Origin: Chloroflexota bacterium
GTDB taxonomy: Bacteria > Chloroflexota > Anaerolineae > UBA4142 > SHND01
DNA length: 53,506 nt
Direction: 5' to 3'
Assembly (NCBI GenBank): GCA_029778615.1
Contig: JAKOPZ010000217.1
Location: forward strand, 1-53,506
Shown here in pieces: positions 15,730 to 23,432 of this stretch; position 1 is the stretch's first letter; every line of letters begins with the position of its first letter. The position numbers and the translations under genes were made by a program. The notes under the pieces are model-generated. The model ran no database searches and was not told the DNA's origin. It worked only from the letters and a program-made list of their open reading frames with translations.

Positions 15730-17019
15730 TCAGAAATGCAAAAAAATTACGGGTGAATATGGGGACCACTGACCCGAGAACATTCCCCTAATTTGATATT
15801 GATTGATGCCATTTGGGTTTCGATGAACAAAGATGCTGCAATCAGGACCATCATCCGCGATTGTCTGAGTTGCTCCGTGATATTCCCACACCTGATAACG
15901 GCTTGCGCCTTCACAGAATTCCAGAGTTGTTTCAGTACTGGCCACACGATAGACAGCTGTAAAGTGTGGTGTAGTATCAGTGCCACGACCGGGCCAGACT
16001 TCAATGTAACGAGGATTCGCGGTTTGTCCACTCTGCGTGTTTCGCGAAAAAATCTGCCAAGTGTGTTGACCGTTTGATTCAGATTGATTGGCACCGCCAA
16101 TTGCCTCGTTATATGTTGGACCTGGCAAATTCGGTCCTCCATTCGGAACAGCGTGCCACTGTCCATTATAAAATTCAGTTGTTATAAATGTTGTATCCCA
16201 GGCTGAATTGGGCGTGTCTGGCGCGGCTCCAAAATGGAGCCAGAGCGAATCTGCAAAGATATTTGTGACGTAAGCAGACGGAAAGTTAGTAGGTGATTGT
16301 TGATTCGAGAGATGGCGAGCGCCTATTGCTGTAGTATTTGGACGCTTACGCTTCGGTGGGTACGCAGCTCCCCCACTCGCTCGTGCATCGTCCCAACGCA
16401 AATCTGGCACAGGTGAATACCAGGTATTGAACCAATTGCCCGGGATTGCACGCACCGGAGAAGGATTTCCACTATATGGACTGGAAGTAGGAACGCCTGT
16501 TCGGGCATCAAAATGCAAATGAATGCCTGCAGTAGATGGGAGCCCCGTTTTGCCACTCGTTCCAATCTGCTGACCTTGGATCACGTTACTTCCCGCAGAT
16601 ACATTACGAGTTGCGAGATGAGCAAAAAAACTATATCTAGCGCCATGTTGAATTCGCACCCAATTTCCATAACCAGGATTATCGAATCCAACATCCAGCA
16701 CAGTCCCATCGGCAGGAGCAAGGACAGGAAAACTGCTTGCCGGTGTTACATCTGTTGCATTAGTATAGTCAATTGCCTTCTCATCTTTCACGACTGTACC
16801 GTTCAAAAGTGTGCGTCGGATATGAGCGCACTGACCCGCTTCATAAGGGGGACGCTCATCAGGCGCACACGAAATTGTCATAGTTCCTGAGAACGGTACG
16901 CGCCAAGCTTCAGACAGATCTATAGCTTCTTCTGTATCCGCATTCAACCAAGAAGCAGTCACCAAAAATCCGGCGGATAGAGGGAAAACCAATCCTATAG
17001 ATACAAATAAACCTTTCAT
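15730..17019 (-). CDS. Secreted M23 (LytM)-type peptidase homologue with atypical metal site
   Basis: A 429-residue protein with an N-terminal signal or anchor (MKGLFVSIGLVFPLSAGFLV) and an M23 beta-lytic domain at residues ~75-175: VLAPADGTVLDVG, NWVRIQHG, YSFFAHLA (catalytic His134) and GIHLHF (His167 and metal ligand His169). The first metal motif, normally HxxxD, reads EKAID here, with Glu80 in place of His. Activity is therefore uncertain. The C-terminal ~230 residues are unrecognised beta-rich sequence with Cys pairs. M23 enzymes cut peptidoglycan cross-bridges outside the membrane. It starts 10 bases after the PsbP-like segment, so the two are probably one operon. The region is visibly more A/T-rich than its neighbours. 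Confidence 0.75.
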   Translation of the reverse strand: MKGLFVSIGLVFPLSAGFLVTASWLNADTEEAIDLSEAWRVPFSGTMTISCAPDERPPYEAGQCAHIRRTLLNGTVVKDEKAIDYTNATDVTPASSFPVLAPADGTVLDVGFDNPGYGNWVRIQHGARYSFFAHLATRNVSAGSNVIQGQQIGTSGKTGLPSTAGIHLHFDARTGVPTSSPYSGNPSPVRAIPGNWFNTWYSPVPDLRWDDARASGGAAYPPKRKRPNTTAIGARHLSNQQSPTNFPSAYVTNIFADSLWLHFGAAPDTPNSAWDTTFITTEFYNGQWHAVPNGGPNLPGPTYNEAIGGANQSESNGQHTWQIFSRNTQSGQTANPRYIEVWPGRGTDTTPHFTAVYRVASTETTLEFCEGASRYQVWEYHGATQTIADDGPDCSIFVHRNPNGINQYQIRGMFSGQWSPYSPVIFLHF

Positions 17020-17029
17020 GTTTCCTGCC

Positions 17030-17428
17030 CTAATGCAAACTAAAACTTGAACTGATTTCGTCGGCTATATTCTCATTCTCCGTGTTTTCCGAAAACACAA
17101 CAATAGTGTACAACCATTTATCCTTCCCAAACGCGTAGGCAATGAATCGCCCATAATCGATCCCCGACCATCGAACAGCTGGAACTTCGGCAATAGTGGA
17201 TTTTTGAATATCTGGAAAAGATGGGTTTGATGCAGGTTCATTCGGATCCTTCAGTGATTCTTGGTAATGCTCAAACCAACTCTCAATGTTTTCATATTTC
17301 TCAAAATCAGGACTAACATGAAGTGAGAATTTAAAGGTACCGTTTGAGGAGAGCCCCTTCGGAAATCCTTTGACAACATAATTTTCGATAATTACATCAA
17401 CATAGAAATCACCAGGTGGTTGATTCAC
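17030..17428 (-). CDS. PsbP/DUF1795-like domain, C-terminal piece of a gene interrupted by in-frame TGA
   Basis: The reading frame is open from just below the TGA at 17498-17500 to the stop at 17030. The only usual start codon is GTG 17428, but coding resemblance begins upstream: codons 17497-17429 read KEYFNDQVGFSFQYPSNWRI, the classic first strands of PsbP-like lipoprotein domains (GFSFxYPxxW). Later segments (VIIENYVV, PAVRWSGIDYGR, WLYTIVVFSENTEN, SSFSLH) fit that fold. A start at 17428 would remove the first two strands. The piece is thus more likely the extracellular domain of the upstream membrane protein, cut off by a stop codon, than an independent gene. It may be non-functional, or the TGA may be an error. 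Confidence 0.5.
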   Translation of the reverse strand: MNQPPGDFYVDVIIENYVVKGFPKGLSSNGTFKFSLHVSPDFEKYENIESWFEHYQESLKDPNEPASNPSFPDIQKSTIAEVPAVRWSGIDYGRFIAYAFGKDKWLYTIVVFSENTENENIADEISSSFSLH

Positions 17429-17497
17429 TGTTTCCTCAATCCTCCAATTGCTTGGATATTGAAATGAAAACCCAACCTGATCATTGAAGTATTCCTT

Positions 17498-17872
17498 TCA
17501 AGTACCGTCATGAGTGATAATCTCAATCTTCCCAGATAGGGGAGCTTCGCCTTCAGCAGGAGGAGTGGGAATCAGAGTAGGCAAGTCAGGTGGTGGTACA
17601 GTGGTTGGAAGTTTATCAATTTGGCTGACATCGAATGTTGGAATAGGCACAGCAGGTGTACCAAAACCAATCGGGGTCAGATTATCTTCTGCTATGGTTG
17701 GAGTAGCTTGCGGGGCAGAAGCCGCTACAAAGAGGGCAGAACTTGCTGGAGCAAAAATTGAAACGCCAATCAAATTTATTCCTAATGCTGCAATTGCTGC
17801 AAAAAGCACCACAGCGACTAGGGTGAGTAGGACAACATTCAAGTTATAGGCACCCTTTTTGTCTCTAGCCAT
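17498..17872 (-). CDS. Single-pass membrane protein with Pro-rich linker, ends at an in-frame TGA
   Basis: ATG 17872 has GGGAG 7 bases upstream. The 124 residues are a short charged N-terminus (MARDKKGAYNLN), one long transmembrane helix (VVLLTLVAVVLFAAIAALGI) and an extracellular Pro/Thr/Ala linker (PTVPPPDLPTLIPTPPAEG) ending KIEIITHDGT. Such linkers normally lead to a folded domain. The same frame continues beyond the TGA (17500-17498) into the PsbP-like domain at 17497-17030, giving 280 codons in all. The simplest reading is one gene, helix plus linker plus domain, with a premature stop. It lies about 100 bases after the S1 gene. Confidence 0.6.
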   Translation of the reverse strand: MARDKKGAYNLNVVLLTLVAVVLFAAIAALGINLIGVSIFAPASSALFVAASAPQATPTIAEDNLTPIGFGTPAVPIPTFDVSQIDKLPTTVPPPDLPTLIPTPPAEGEAPLSGKIEIITHDGT

Positions 17873-17972
17873 CTGATTTCTCCCTTCAAAATCCGTTATC
17901 TCAAGCCAACTAATAGACACATTCCGAAGGCTTCTGCGTGTGTGTTTTCGGGACGCCTTTCCATTCCTCACT

Positions 17973-19313
17973 CTACGATTCTGCTTCTGTTTCCGCCGCT
18001 AATTCTTGCTCGCCTTCCACCGCCTCCTCGCTCCACTCTTCGGCATCCGTCTGTTCATAATCGCCCACGTCTTCATCATTCACACGCTTGAGCGAAAGCC
18101 CCAAACGCCGCTTGGCGGAATCAATTTTAATCACGCGCAGTTGATACGTTTCCCCTTCTTTAACCACTTCTTTTGGATGATTGATGCGTTTATCGGACAA
18201 TTCCGAAACGTGAATCAAACCTTCGATGCCCTCGTCCACGCGCGCAAACGCGCCGAACGAAGCCAGCTTTGTAATCGTCCCATTCACCAATTGCCCGATG
18301 GCGTAATTTTCTTCAATCGTCGTCCAAGGTTCGGGCGTCAAGCGTTTCATCGAAAGCGCGATGCGGTTTTTGTTGCGGTCAATGCCCAACACCTGCACCT
18401 GAACCGTATCGCCCACTTTGACCAATTCATTGGGATTCTGGATTTTTGACCACGAAAGTTCGGAAACGTGAATCAAGCCGTCCAAGCCACCCAAGTCAAC
18501 AAACACACCGAAATCGGCAATGCTCGTCACGGTTCCCGTACGCACATCGCCTTCTTTGATTTCTTCCAGCAAGCGGGTTTTGGCATCACGCCGCACTTCG
18601 CGCATCGCCACGCGTTCGGAAAGAATGAGCCGATTGCGCGCGCGGTCAATTTCGATAATCTTTAGTTTTAGCTTTTTGCCGGTCTGCGCGGCAAGGTCCG
18701 ATTCGGTCAAATCGCGTTCGCCGCGTCCGCGCGAGGCAATTTCCAATTGTGACGCGGGCACAAAGCCGCGAATTTTGCCGACGCGCACAATCAAGCCGCC
18801 TTTGTTGTAACCCGCGACGGGCGCTTCGATAATGGCATCCGCTTTTTGTGTGGCTTCGGCATCGCGCCAATCGCGTTCTTCTTGCGCGCGCGCAATGGAC
18901 AATACCGTGAGTCCGTCTTGGTCTTCGGACTTGATGACGTATGCCAAAATTTCGTCGCCCAGTTGGGGACGCTTGCCTTCGCGCGCGAGCTCTTCTACTT
19001 CGCGCGGCGCGATGATAGCTTCGGACTTGGTTCCAATGTCCACCAAAATTTCATGGGGCGCGGCGCGCACGACGGTACCTTGCACAATATCACCAAATAC
19101 GGGACGTTTGTAGGTATAGTCTGCTTCAGACAAGGATGCCATAAAATTATTGGTGTCCTTGCTGTGGTTCGCTTTCGACATTGCTTTTTTCGGCTTGTTG
19201 TCTTTTGCCGAGCCGCTTTTTCGAGATGATTCTCCTTGGGGCGCCTGGCTCCCGCGAATCGGATCCATCAAATAAACTCCAGCGTGCTGTGGTGACGTAG
19301 CAATTATGTTCAT
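17973..19313 (-). CDS. rpsA: 30S ribosomal protein S1 / S1-domain RNA-binding protein
   Basis: The 446-residue product has four S1 OB-fold repeats, starting near residues 72 (GDIVQGTVVRAAPHEILVDI), 155, 245 (GDVRTGTVTSIADFGVFVDL) and 330 (GQLVNGTITKLASFGAFARV). The third and fourth carry the strong GLIHVSELS signature. The N-terminus is basic and probably disordered, and the C-terminus is very acidic (EEWSEEAVEGEQELAAETEAES region). Four domains is normal for S1 outside proteobacteria. It recruits mRNA to the 30S subunit. ATG 19313 lies a few bases after the predicted transcription start; internal starts at 19268 or at MASLSEADY are possible. Confidence 0.9.
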   Translation of the reverse strand: MNIIATSPQHAGVYLMDPIRGSQAPQGESSRKSGSAKDNKPKKAMSKANHSKDTNNFMASLSEADYTYKRPVFGDIVQGTVVRAAPHEILVDIGTKSEAIIAPREVEELAREGKRPQLGDEILAYVIKSEDQDGLTVLSIARAQEERDWRDAEATQKADAIIEAPVAGYNKGGLIVRVGKIRGFVPASQLEIASRGRGERDLTESDLAAQTGKKLKLKIIEIDRARNRLILSERVAMREVRRDAKTRLLEEIKEGDVRTGTVTSIADFGVFVDLGGLDGLIHVSELSWSKIQNPNELVKVGDTVQVQVLGIDRNKNRIALSMKRLTPEPWTTIEENYAIGQLVNGTITKLASFGAFARVDEGIEGLIHVSELSDKRINHPKEVVKEGETYQLRVIKIDSAKRRLGLSLKRVNDEDVGDYEQTDAEEWSEEAVEGEQELAAETEAES

Positions 19314-19328
19314 GGCTGAACAGAAAAC

Positions 19329-19356
19329 ATTATAGGCGATTTAGTTGATTTGGCAA
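19329..19356 (-). promoter_or_regulatory. Promoter of rpsA
   Basis: On the minus strand TTGCCA (19356-19351), a 16-bp spacer and TATAAT (19334-19329). The expected start is near 19322, about 9 bases before ATG 19313. Confidence 0.65.
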
Positions 19357-19486
19357 CTGACCGAAAGGATACAAGCGCAGTGCGTAATGCATAATGCCCA
19401 ATACATAACACCAAATGCACTTGACGTTTGACGCATGAGGTATACGTCAAATGCGATGGGTCAAATCTTTTTCGACACACACCGCT

Positions 19487-19870
19487 TTAATTGGCAATCG
19501 CAATCGCTTCAATTTCCACCAGCGCGCCTGCCGGAAGCTTTGCCACTTGTACGGTCGAGCGCGCGGGTGGTTGTTCGCCAAAAAATTCCGCGTACACCGC
19601 GTTCATTGCCGCAAAATCGTTCAAGTCGGCAAGAAACACCGTCGTTTTCACAACGCGGCTCAATGAACTCCCCGCTGCATGCAGTACGTGGCTCAAGTTT
19701 GTAAGCACGCGCCGCGTTTGCGCGGTGATGTCGCCTTCGACAATTTTCATCGTCGCAGGGTCGAGCGGAATTTGTCCCGCGGTAAAAATAAAGTCCCCTG
19801 TACGAATCGCTTGCGAATATGGACCAATCGCTTTCGGTGCGTTATCGGTGTGAATGATTCGACGTTCCAT
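19487..19870 (-). CDS. ridA: RidA-family enamine/imine deaminase
   Basis: A 127-residue protein of exact family length. Signature segments are [28 protein letters not shown] at the N-terminus and [39 protein letters not shown] at the C-terminus, including the Arg of PPARST that binds the substrate carboxylate and the terminal Glu. RidA hydrolyses reactive enamine and imine intermediates released by PLP enzymes such as threonine dehydratase. It is a cytosolic trimer in characterised relatives. ATG 19870 has no clear ribosome site. The 5' side is occupied by the second copy of the GTAGCAAG word repeat. Confidence 0.94.
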   Translation of the reverse strand: MERRIIHTDNAPKAIGPYSQAIRTGDFIFTAGQIPLDPATMKIVEGDITAQTRRVLTNLSHVLHAAGSSLSRVVKTTVFLADLNDFAAMNAVYAEFFGEQPPARSTVQVAKLPAGALVEIEAIAIAN

Positions 19871-19878
19871 TTGTTTTA

Positions 19879-19947
19879 GAGTAGCAAGTAGCAGGTATCA
19901 GGTAGTGGGAGTTGCCCTTGCTACTTGCTGCCTGCTGTTTGCTACTT
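19879..19947. repeat. Intergenic inverted word repeat (GTAGCAAGTAG family), copy 2
   Basis: Left arm GTAGCAAGTAGCAGGTATCA (19881-19900), right arm CTTGCTACTTGCTGCCTGCT (19918-19937) and on to GCTACTTACTGC. The arms can pair. It lies between the nosD-like gene, whose TAA stop it contains, and ridA, the same arrangement as copy 1 at 3794-3867. Confidence 0.75.
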
Positions 19948-20854
19948 ACTGCGGACAATCTGCAAATGTATTTTCTTCCAACACGATATTGTTTGAATTT
20001 TCCGCGCGACAGTCCATCACGCGATTCCCGTTTGTAAAATTGCCGCTGACGAGCGCCCACGACGCGTGACCGAGCCAGAACGCATAGTTGTTGCGCTGGA
20101 GTTCGTTGCCGATGAAACGATTGTCATGCGAAAACGTGGCTTCGATACCATTCGCCACATTGTCGTTCAACGTGTTCCAATAAAACGCGTTGTTGTGACT
20201 CGCGCGCGCTTCCGTGTTCCCCTGATAAATTCCATCACCCGAAAAATTCGCGGTGTTGCCAATGACGACGCTGTTGTCGCTGTTGACGAGAACAATCCCC
20301 GCCGCTTCGCAACCCGCGTCATGTCCCCATTCGGGACAGCTGCGATTGTTGTAATTTGCCGTGTTGTCTTCGACGCGATTACCCGGCGATTCGAGCAAGC
20401 GAATGCCCCATCCGCGATTGTTGCTTGTGGTGTTGGTGCGTATTGTGTTGCCGCCGCCGTTGACGATTTGAATGCCCTGCACGTTGTTGGAGGCGGTAAC
20501 GTTTTGAATCACCGAATTGGTGACGTTGTGAAACATCACCCCCCCCTTGGGCAGCCAGGTGCCCAGGTCAAGAATGGAATTGTCGTCCACGTAATTGCCA
20601 CTGAAATTGGAATTGCGGACGATGACGTTTGAGGAATCGGCGACGAGCAAGCCGAGGTCAAATCCTTTGACAGTGCAGTTCTGGATAATGACGCCGGTCT
20701 TGTTTTGGACAACGATGCCGGTGTCCGCGCCGTTCCCCGTGATAACGGGTCTGCCTTCGGCTTGGCAGTCAATCACTTGATTGTCTTGCTGGACAATGAT
20801 GGGTTGTGTCGCGGAAGGGAAAATGAAAGTGAGCAAGAGAAAGAGTTCACGCAT
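19946..20854 (-). CDS. Secreted right-handed beta-helix (NosD-type) protein
   Basis: About 302 residues from ATG 20854, with a short hydrophobic signal (MRELFLLLTFIFPSATQ). The body is a chain of beta-helix turns with Asn ladders: GIVVQNKTGVIIQNCTVKGF, NVIVRNSNFSGN, NSVIQNVTASNN, NTIRTNTTSNNRGWGIRLLE, NRVEDNTANYNN and so on. This matches the NosD/CASH carbohydrate-binding or sugar-hydrolase fold found in extracellular proteins. No catalytic site can be assigned. Four Cys residues could form disulfides. No ribosome-binding site is visible; instead a strong hairpin ends 6 bases before the start. Confidence 0.8.
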   Translation of the reverse strand: MRELFLLLTFIFPSATQPIIVQQDNQVIDCQAEGRPVITGNGADTGIVVQNKTGVIIQNCTVKGFDLGLLVADSSNVIVRNSNFSGNYVDDNSILDLGTWLPKGGVMFHNVTNSVIQNVTASNNVQGIQIVNGGGNTIRTNTTSNNRGWGIRLLESPGNRVEDNTANYNNRSCPEWGHDAGCEAAGIVLVNSDNSVVIGNTANFSGDGIYQGNTEARASHNNAFYWNTLNDNVANGIEATFSHDNRFIGNELQRNNYAFWLGHASWALVSGNFTNGNRVMDCRAENSNNIVLEENTFADCPQ

Positions 20855-20860
20855 AAGCAA

Positions 20861-20893
20861 GATGCGCGTCCGGGGAGCACGTGGACGCGCATC
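20861..20893. promoter_or_regulatory. Strong hairpin just upstream of the NosD-like start
   Basis: GATGCGCGTCC (20861-20871) pairs with GGACGCGCATC (20883-20893), an 11-bp perfect stem. It could end transcription of the LysM gene or, being 6 bases from the start codon, control translation of the NosD-like gene. No good T run follows. A second, weaker 9-bp hairpin is at 20918-20958. Confidence 0.5.
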
Positions 20894-21006
20894 TTTATAA
20901 CACAGGAAATGGTTTTTGCAAGCTGCTGGGTCTGTCGTTGCTCCGCAGGGCAGCTTGCATAATCCGTTTAACTGTCACTATTTCAGAGACAAAGTCCATA
21001 ACGCTG

Positions 21007-21948
21007 TTATGGGTTTCCGCATAGATACGTCAGTCCCAAGACGTAGCAAAGATACCGCAAATCATCTCCGTAGTTAGGACCCGTTTCCTTGGGCACCGCT
21101 CGCAGCACCAGATGGTATGGTTCGCCCTGAGTGGACGAGGAAGGGAACAGGGCAAAAGCAAAATTGATTTGATTGCCGTAACACTGCATCACTTGTGATT
21201 GGCTCACTCGCCCGACATTCGCAATGGGAAAGGGAAACCGTTTTCCATCTGCGCCTTCAACCCACAACACAAAGCCCAACGTCTGAGCTTCAGAAGACCC
21301 CATGACGTCTACAACGGGAAGCGCACCGCATCCTTCCGCGAGATTCATGGGCGGCTCGTCATTCCAACGCATAGCGGAAAGAATTTCCGGTGTACCCACT
21401 TCAATGAGTGTGAAATCCAGCGCGTTTGCGCCGGTCCGAATTCCAATTAACTTGGGTGGTGGCTCTAGTGCCAGTGTTGGAGAAATGTCTTCGCCACGGG
21501 CAATAAAGGTCACTCCGTCCGTGTCGCGCAGTGCAAGCACTTTGCGTTTACCTTGTGTCTCCATCGGCGCCTGCAAGGTAATGGACATTTCGCTGCTGAC
21601 AGTAATTTGAAACGATGCTTCAAGACTCACGTTGCGCGTCGAAACCCGCAGGTTTTGCTGTTGTTGATTTTGCTGTTGTTGCTGTGATTGCCCACTTTGC
21701 GAAATGCAAATCACTTCGCCGGGATAAATCACGTTCATCCGCCAATATAATTGCGGATTGAGCGCGAGCAATTGCGATACAGTAGTGCCATAGCGACGCG
21801 CAATTGCCGCGAGCCAATCGCCGTAACGCACAACGTACGTTGTAGCACACCCCGCATGAGCATCCGCGACGCGCGTCGGTTGGAACGCGAGCGCGCTCCA
21901 AAGCAACGCATTAACCACAATTGCCAATAACAGAATTCGATAACGCAT
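21007..21948 (-). CDS. Secreted LysM-domain protein
   Basis: From ATG 21948 (AGGAG 8 bases upstream) the product has 313 residues: a signal peptide (MRYRILLLAIVVNALLWSALA), then one LysM domain (YVVRYGDWLAAIARRYG, QLLALNPQL, NVIYPGEVICI) at about residues 37-82. A Gln-rich linker follows (SQQQQQNQQQQN), and then a beta-rich domain of ~210 residues of unknown type with Cys pairs. LysM binds N-acetylglucosamine polymers such as peptidoglycan, so the protein should sit in the cell wall. It follows the subtilase gene by about 70 bases on the same strand and may be the third gene of the caspase-subtilase unit. Confidence 0.82.
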   Translation of the reverse strand: MRYRILLLAIVVNALLWSALAFQPTRVADAHAGCATTYVVRYGDWLAAIARRYGTTVSQLLALNPQLYWRMNVIYPGEVICISQSGQSQQQQQNQQQQNLRVSTRNVSLEASFQITVSSEMSITLQAPMETQGKRKVLALRDTDGVTFIARGEDISPTLALEPPPKLIGIRTGANALDFTLIEVGTPEILSAMRWNDEPPMNLAEGCGALPVVDVMGSSEAQTLGFVLWVEGADGKRFPFPIANVGRVSQSQVMQCYGNQINFAFALFPSSSTQGEPYHLVLRAVPKETGPNYGDDLRYLCYVLGLTYLCGNP

Positions 21949-22016
21949 GATTGCCGCTCCTTTCATTCACCGCCTCGGGCTTGGCATACAAGCCGAATTA
22001 AGAAACGATTTGATAT

Positions 22017-23414
22017 TCAAATCAATGGCACGATGCTTTGCAAGTCAGGCATGACTCCAATAAGCGGCGCCCCGGCTGGCGGGGGTGCACCATTTTTGAC
22101 AAGCGCGTCACGCATTTGTCTGGAATCCAAATGCGAATTGTGGCGCGCTTCTTGAATGCCTTGAACAACCAACGCAACCCCCGCCACAATCGCCGCCGCG
22201 CTCGAACTGCCGCTGAAATCGTTTCGATACACGTTCGTCGCAAACGGCGCGACATTTGTCGAATCGGTTGTCACCACCTGACTGCCCCACGCATAACAAT
22301 CAATGCGATTGCCAAAATTAGTCTGCAGTACTCTGCCAGACTGGTCAACGAATGGAGGCGCGCCAACCATAATCGCTAGCGTTTCCTCAAAGCTTGCATC
22401 CAAACGATTCAGGGCTGGATTTCCGAAATCGTCTGTCAACGCGTCGAGGTTTTTTCCTGCATTGCCTGCCGCTTCCACCACCACAATGCCGCGCTTGGTC
22501 GCGAGGCGAATCGCGGCGCGTTCCGCGTTGAGCACCTCAACGGGCAGCTCTGACAGAATCCGTCCGCCAATCACCGCGTCAAGGATTTGCACTTCGATTA
22601 ACAAGACACCGCCGCGCCGCAAGGCAGCCAGACCAACCATGATCGCGTTGTAACGGTCAGTCAATCCATTACCGTAATAGTGCGAAACCACTCGGACCGA
22701 GCGCACATGCGGCGCGATACCCACACACTGCCCTACTCCTTCATCCGCGCACACAATGCCCAGAACCGCAGTCCCATGACGGTGCGAAAAATCTTGATTT
22801 ACGCCTGCCATCACAGTAATCCCGTGTGACTTGAAATCTTCGTGGTCAAGTGTCCAGCCCTGCTCAACATCAACAAAACTTTGTCCTTCGCCGCCCCCGC
22901 CGTTGACTCCCCACGCTGCACGAACATCAATACCTTGAGGACTGGGTTCCAGATACGCTTGATTCGCTAATAGAATATCCAGTGCGGTTGGTGTGACAGT
23001 CGGGTCACCCGAAGGCGGGTCAACGTATGCGAGCTCGACGAATTCTTTCCATTCGGAATAGATTTTAGCAAGCTCCTCGTGTGCCCCATCTTCCGGAACC
23101 TGCGCCATATAGTAGCTCAAATAATCGGGCAGTTTAAACGGTGTGTCCAAGGTCGCGTCAGAGACCAGCTCGCGGATTTGCCCCTCTGTTAACGAAAAAC
23201 ACAAAGGTCGCATCTCCAACTGCGGAAAGCGCCGTCGAATGAGTTTCCAGAACGGATCGGTATCCAGAAATTTCTCGTCGAGAAATTTGCCGATAGATTC
23301 ATCATACGGAAAACCAACGTGGTCATGGAATTTGACGACCACATGCGGGCGATAATCATTAGCCGCCTCGCCAAGCGTTGCGAAACTATTCGGTGTGCTT
23401 GTTCGTTCAGTCAC
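22017..23414 (-). CDS. Cytosolic subtilisin-like (S8) serine protease next to a caspase-like protein
   Basis: A 465-residue protein without signal peptide or membrane helix. Residues 1-160 form an unrecognised N-terminal domain (YRPHVVVKFHDHVGFPYDES). The S8 domain follows with Asp182 (FVDVEQGWTLDHEDF), His213 (SHRHGTAVLG), oxyanion Asn318 (VEAAGNAG) and Ser404 (FSGSSSAAAIVAG), so the catalytic triad is complete. Most bacterial subtilases are exported; a signal-less form directly after a caspase homologue (18-base gap) resembles protease pairs seen in bacterial conflict or programmed-death-type operons. It may be activated by, or act on, the caspase protein; this is inference from context. 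Start ATG 23414; a GAGG lies upstream. Confidence 0.82.
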   Translation of the reverse strand: MTERTSTPNSFATLGEAANDYRPHVVVKFHDHVGFPYDESIGKFLDEKFLDTDPFWKLIRRRFPQLEMRPLCFSLTEGQIRELVSDATLDTPFKLPDYLSYYMAQVPEDGAHEELAKIYSEWKEFVELAYVDPPSGDPTVTPTALDILLANQAYLEPSPQGIDVRAAWGVNGGGGEGQSFVDVEQGWTLDHEDFKSHGITVMAGVNQDFSHRHGTAVLGIVCADEGVGQCVGIAPHVRSVRVVSHYYGNGLTDRYNAIMVGLAALRRGGVLLIEVQILDAVIGGRILSELPVEVLNAERAAIRLATKRGIVVVEAAGNAGKNLDALTDDFGNPALNRLDASFEETLAIMVGAPPFVDQSGRVLQTNFGNRIDCYAWGSQVVTTDSTNVAPFATNVYRNDFSGSSSAAAIVAGVALVVQGIQEARHNSHLDSRQMRDALVKNGAPPPAGAPLIGVMPDLQSIVPLI

Positions 23415-23432
23415 GCTTGCCTCCTCTCGCCT

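Noticed and set aside
15479-15772. Small plus-strand gene upstream of clpC
   Set aside because: No ribosome site, no domain, overlaps the end of the M23 gene, and the product looks like random basic sequence.
17498-17500. Selenocysteine codon
   Set aside because: No selenocysteine-type domain or catalytic redox site is expected at a linker/PsbP boundary, and no SECIS-like hairpin was recognised directly after the TGA; a mutation or sequence error is simpler.
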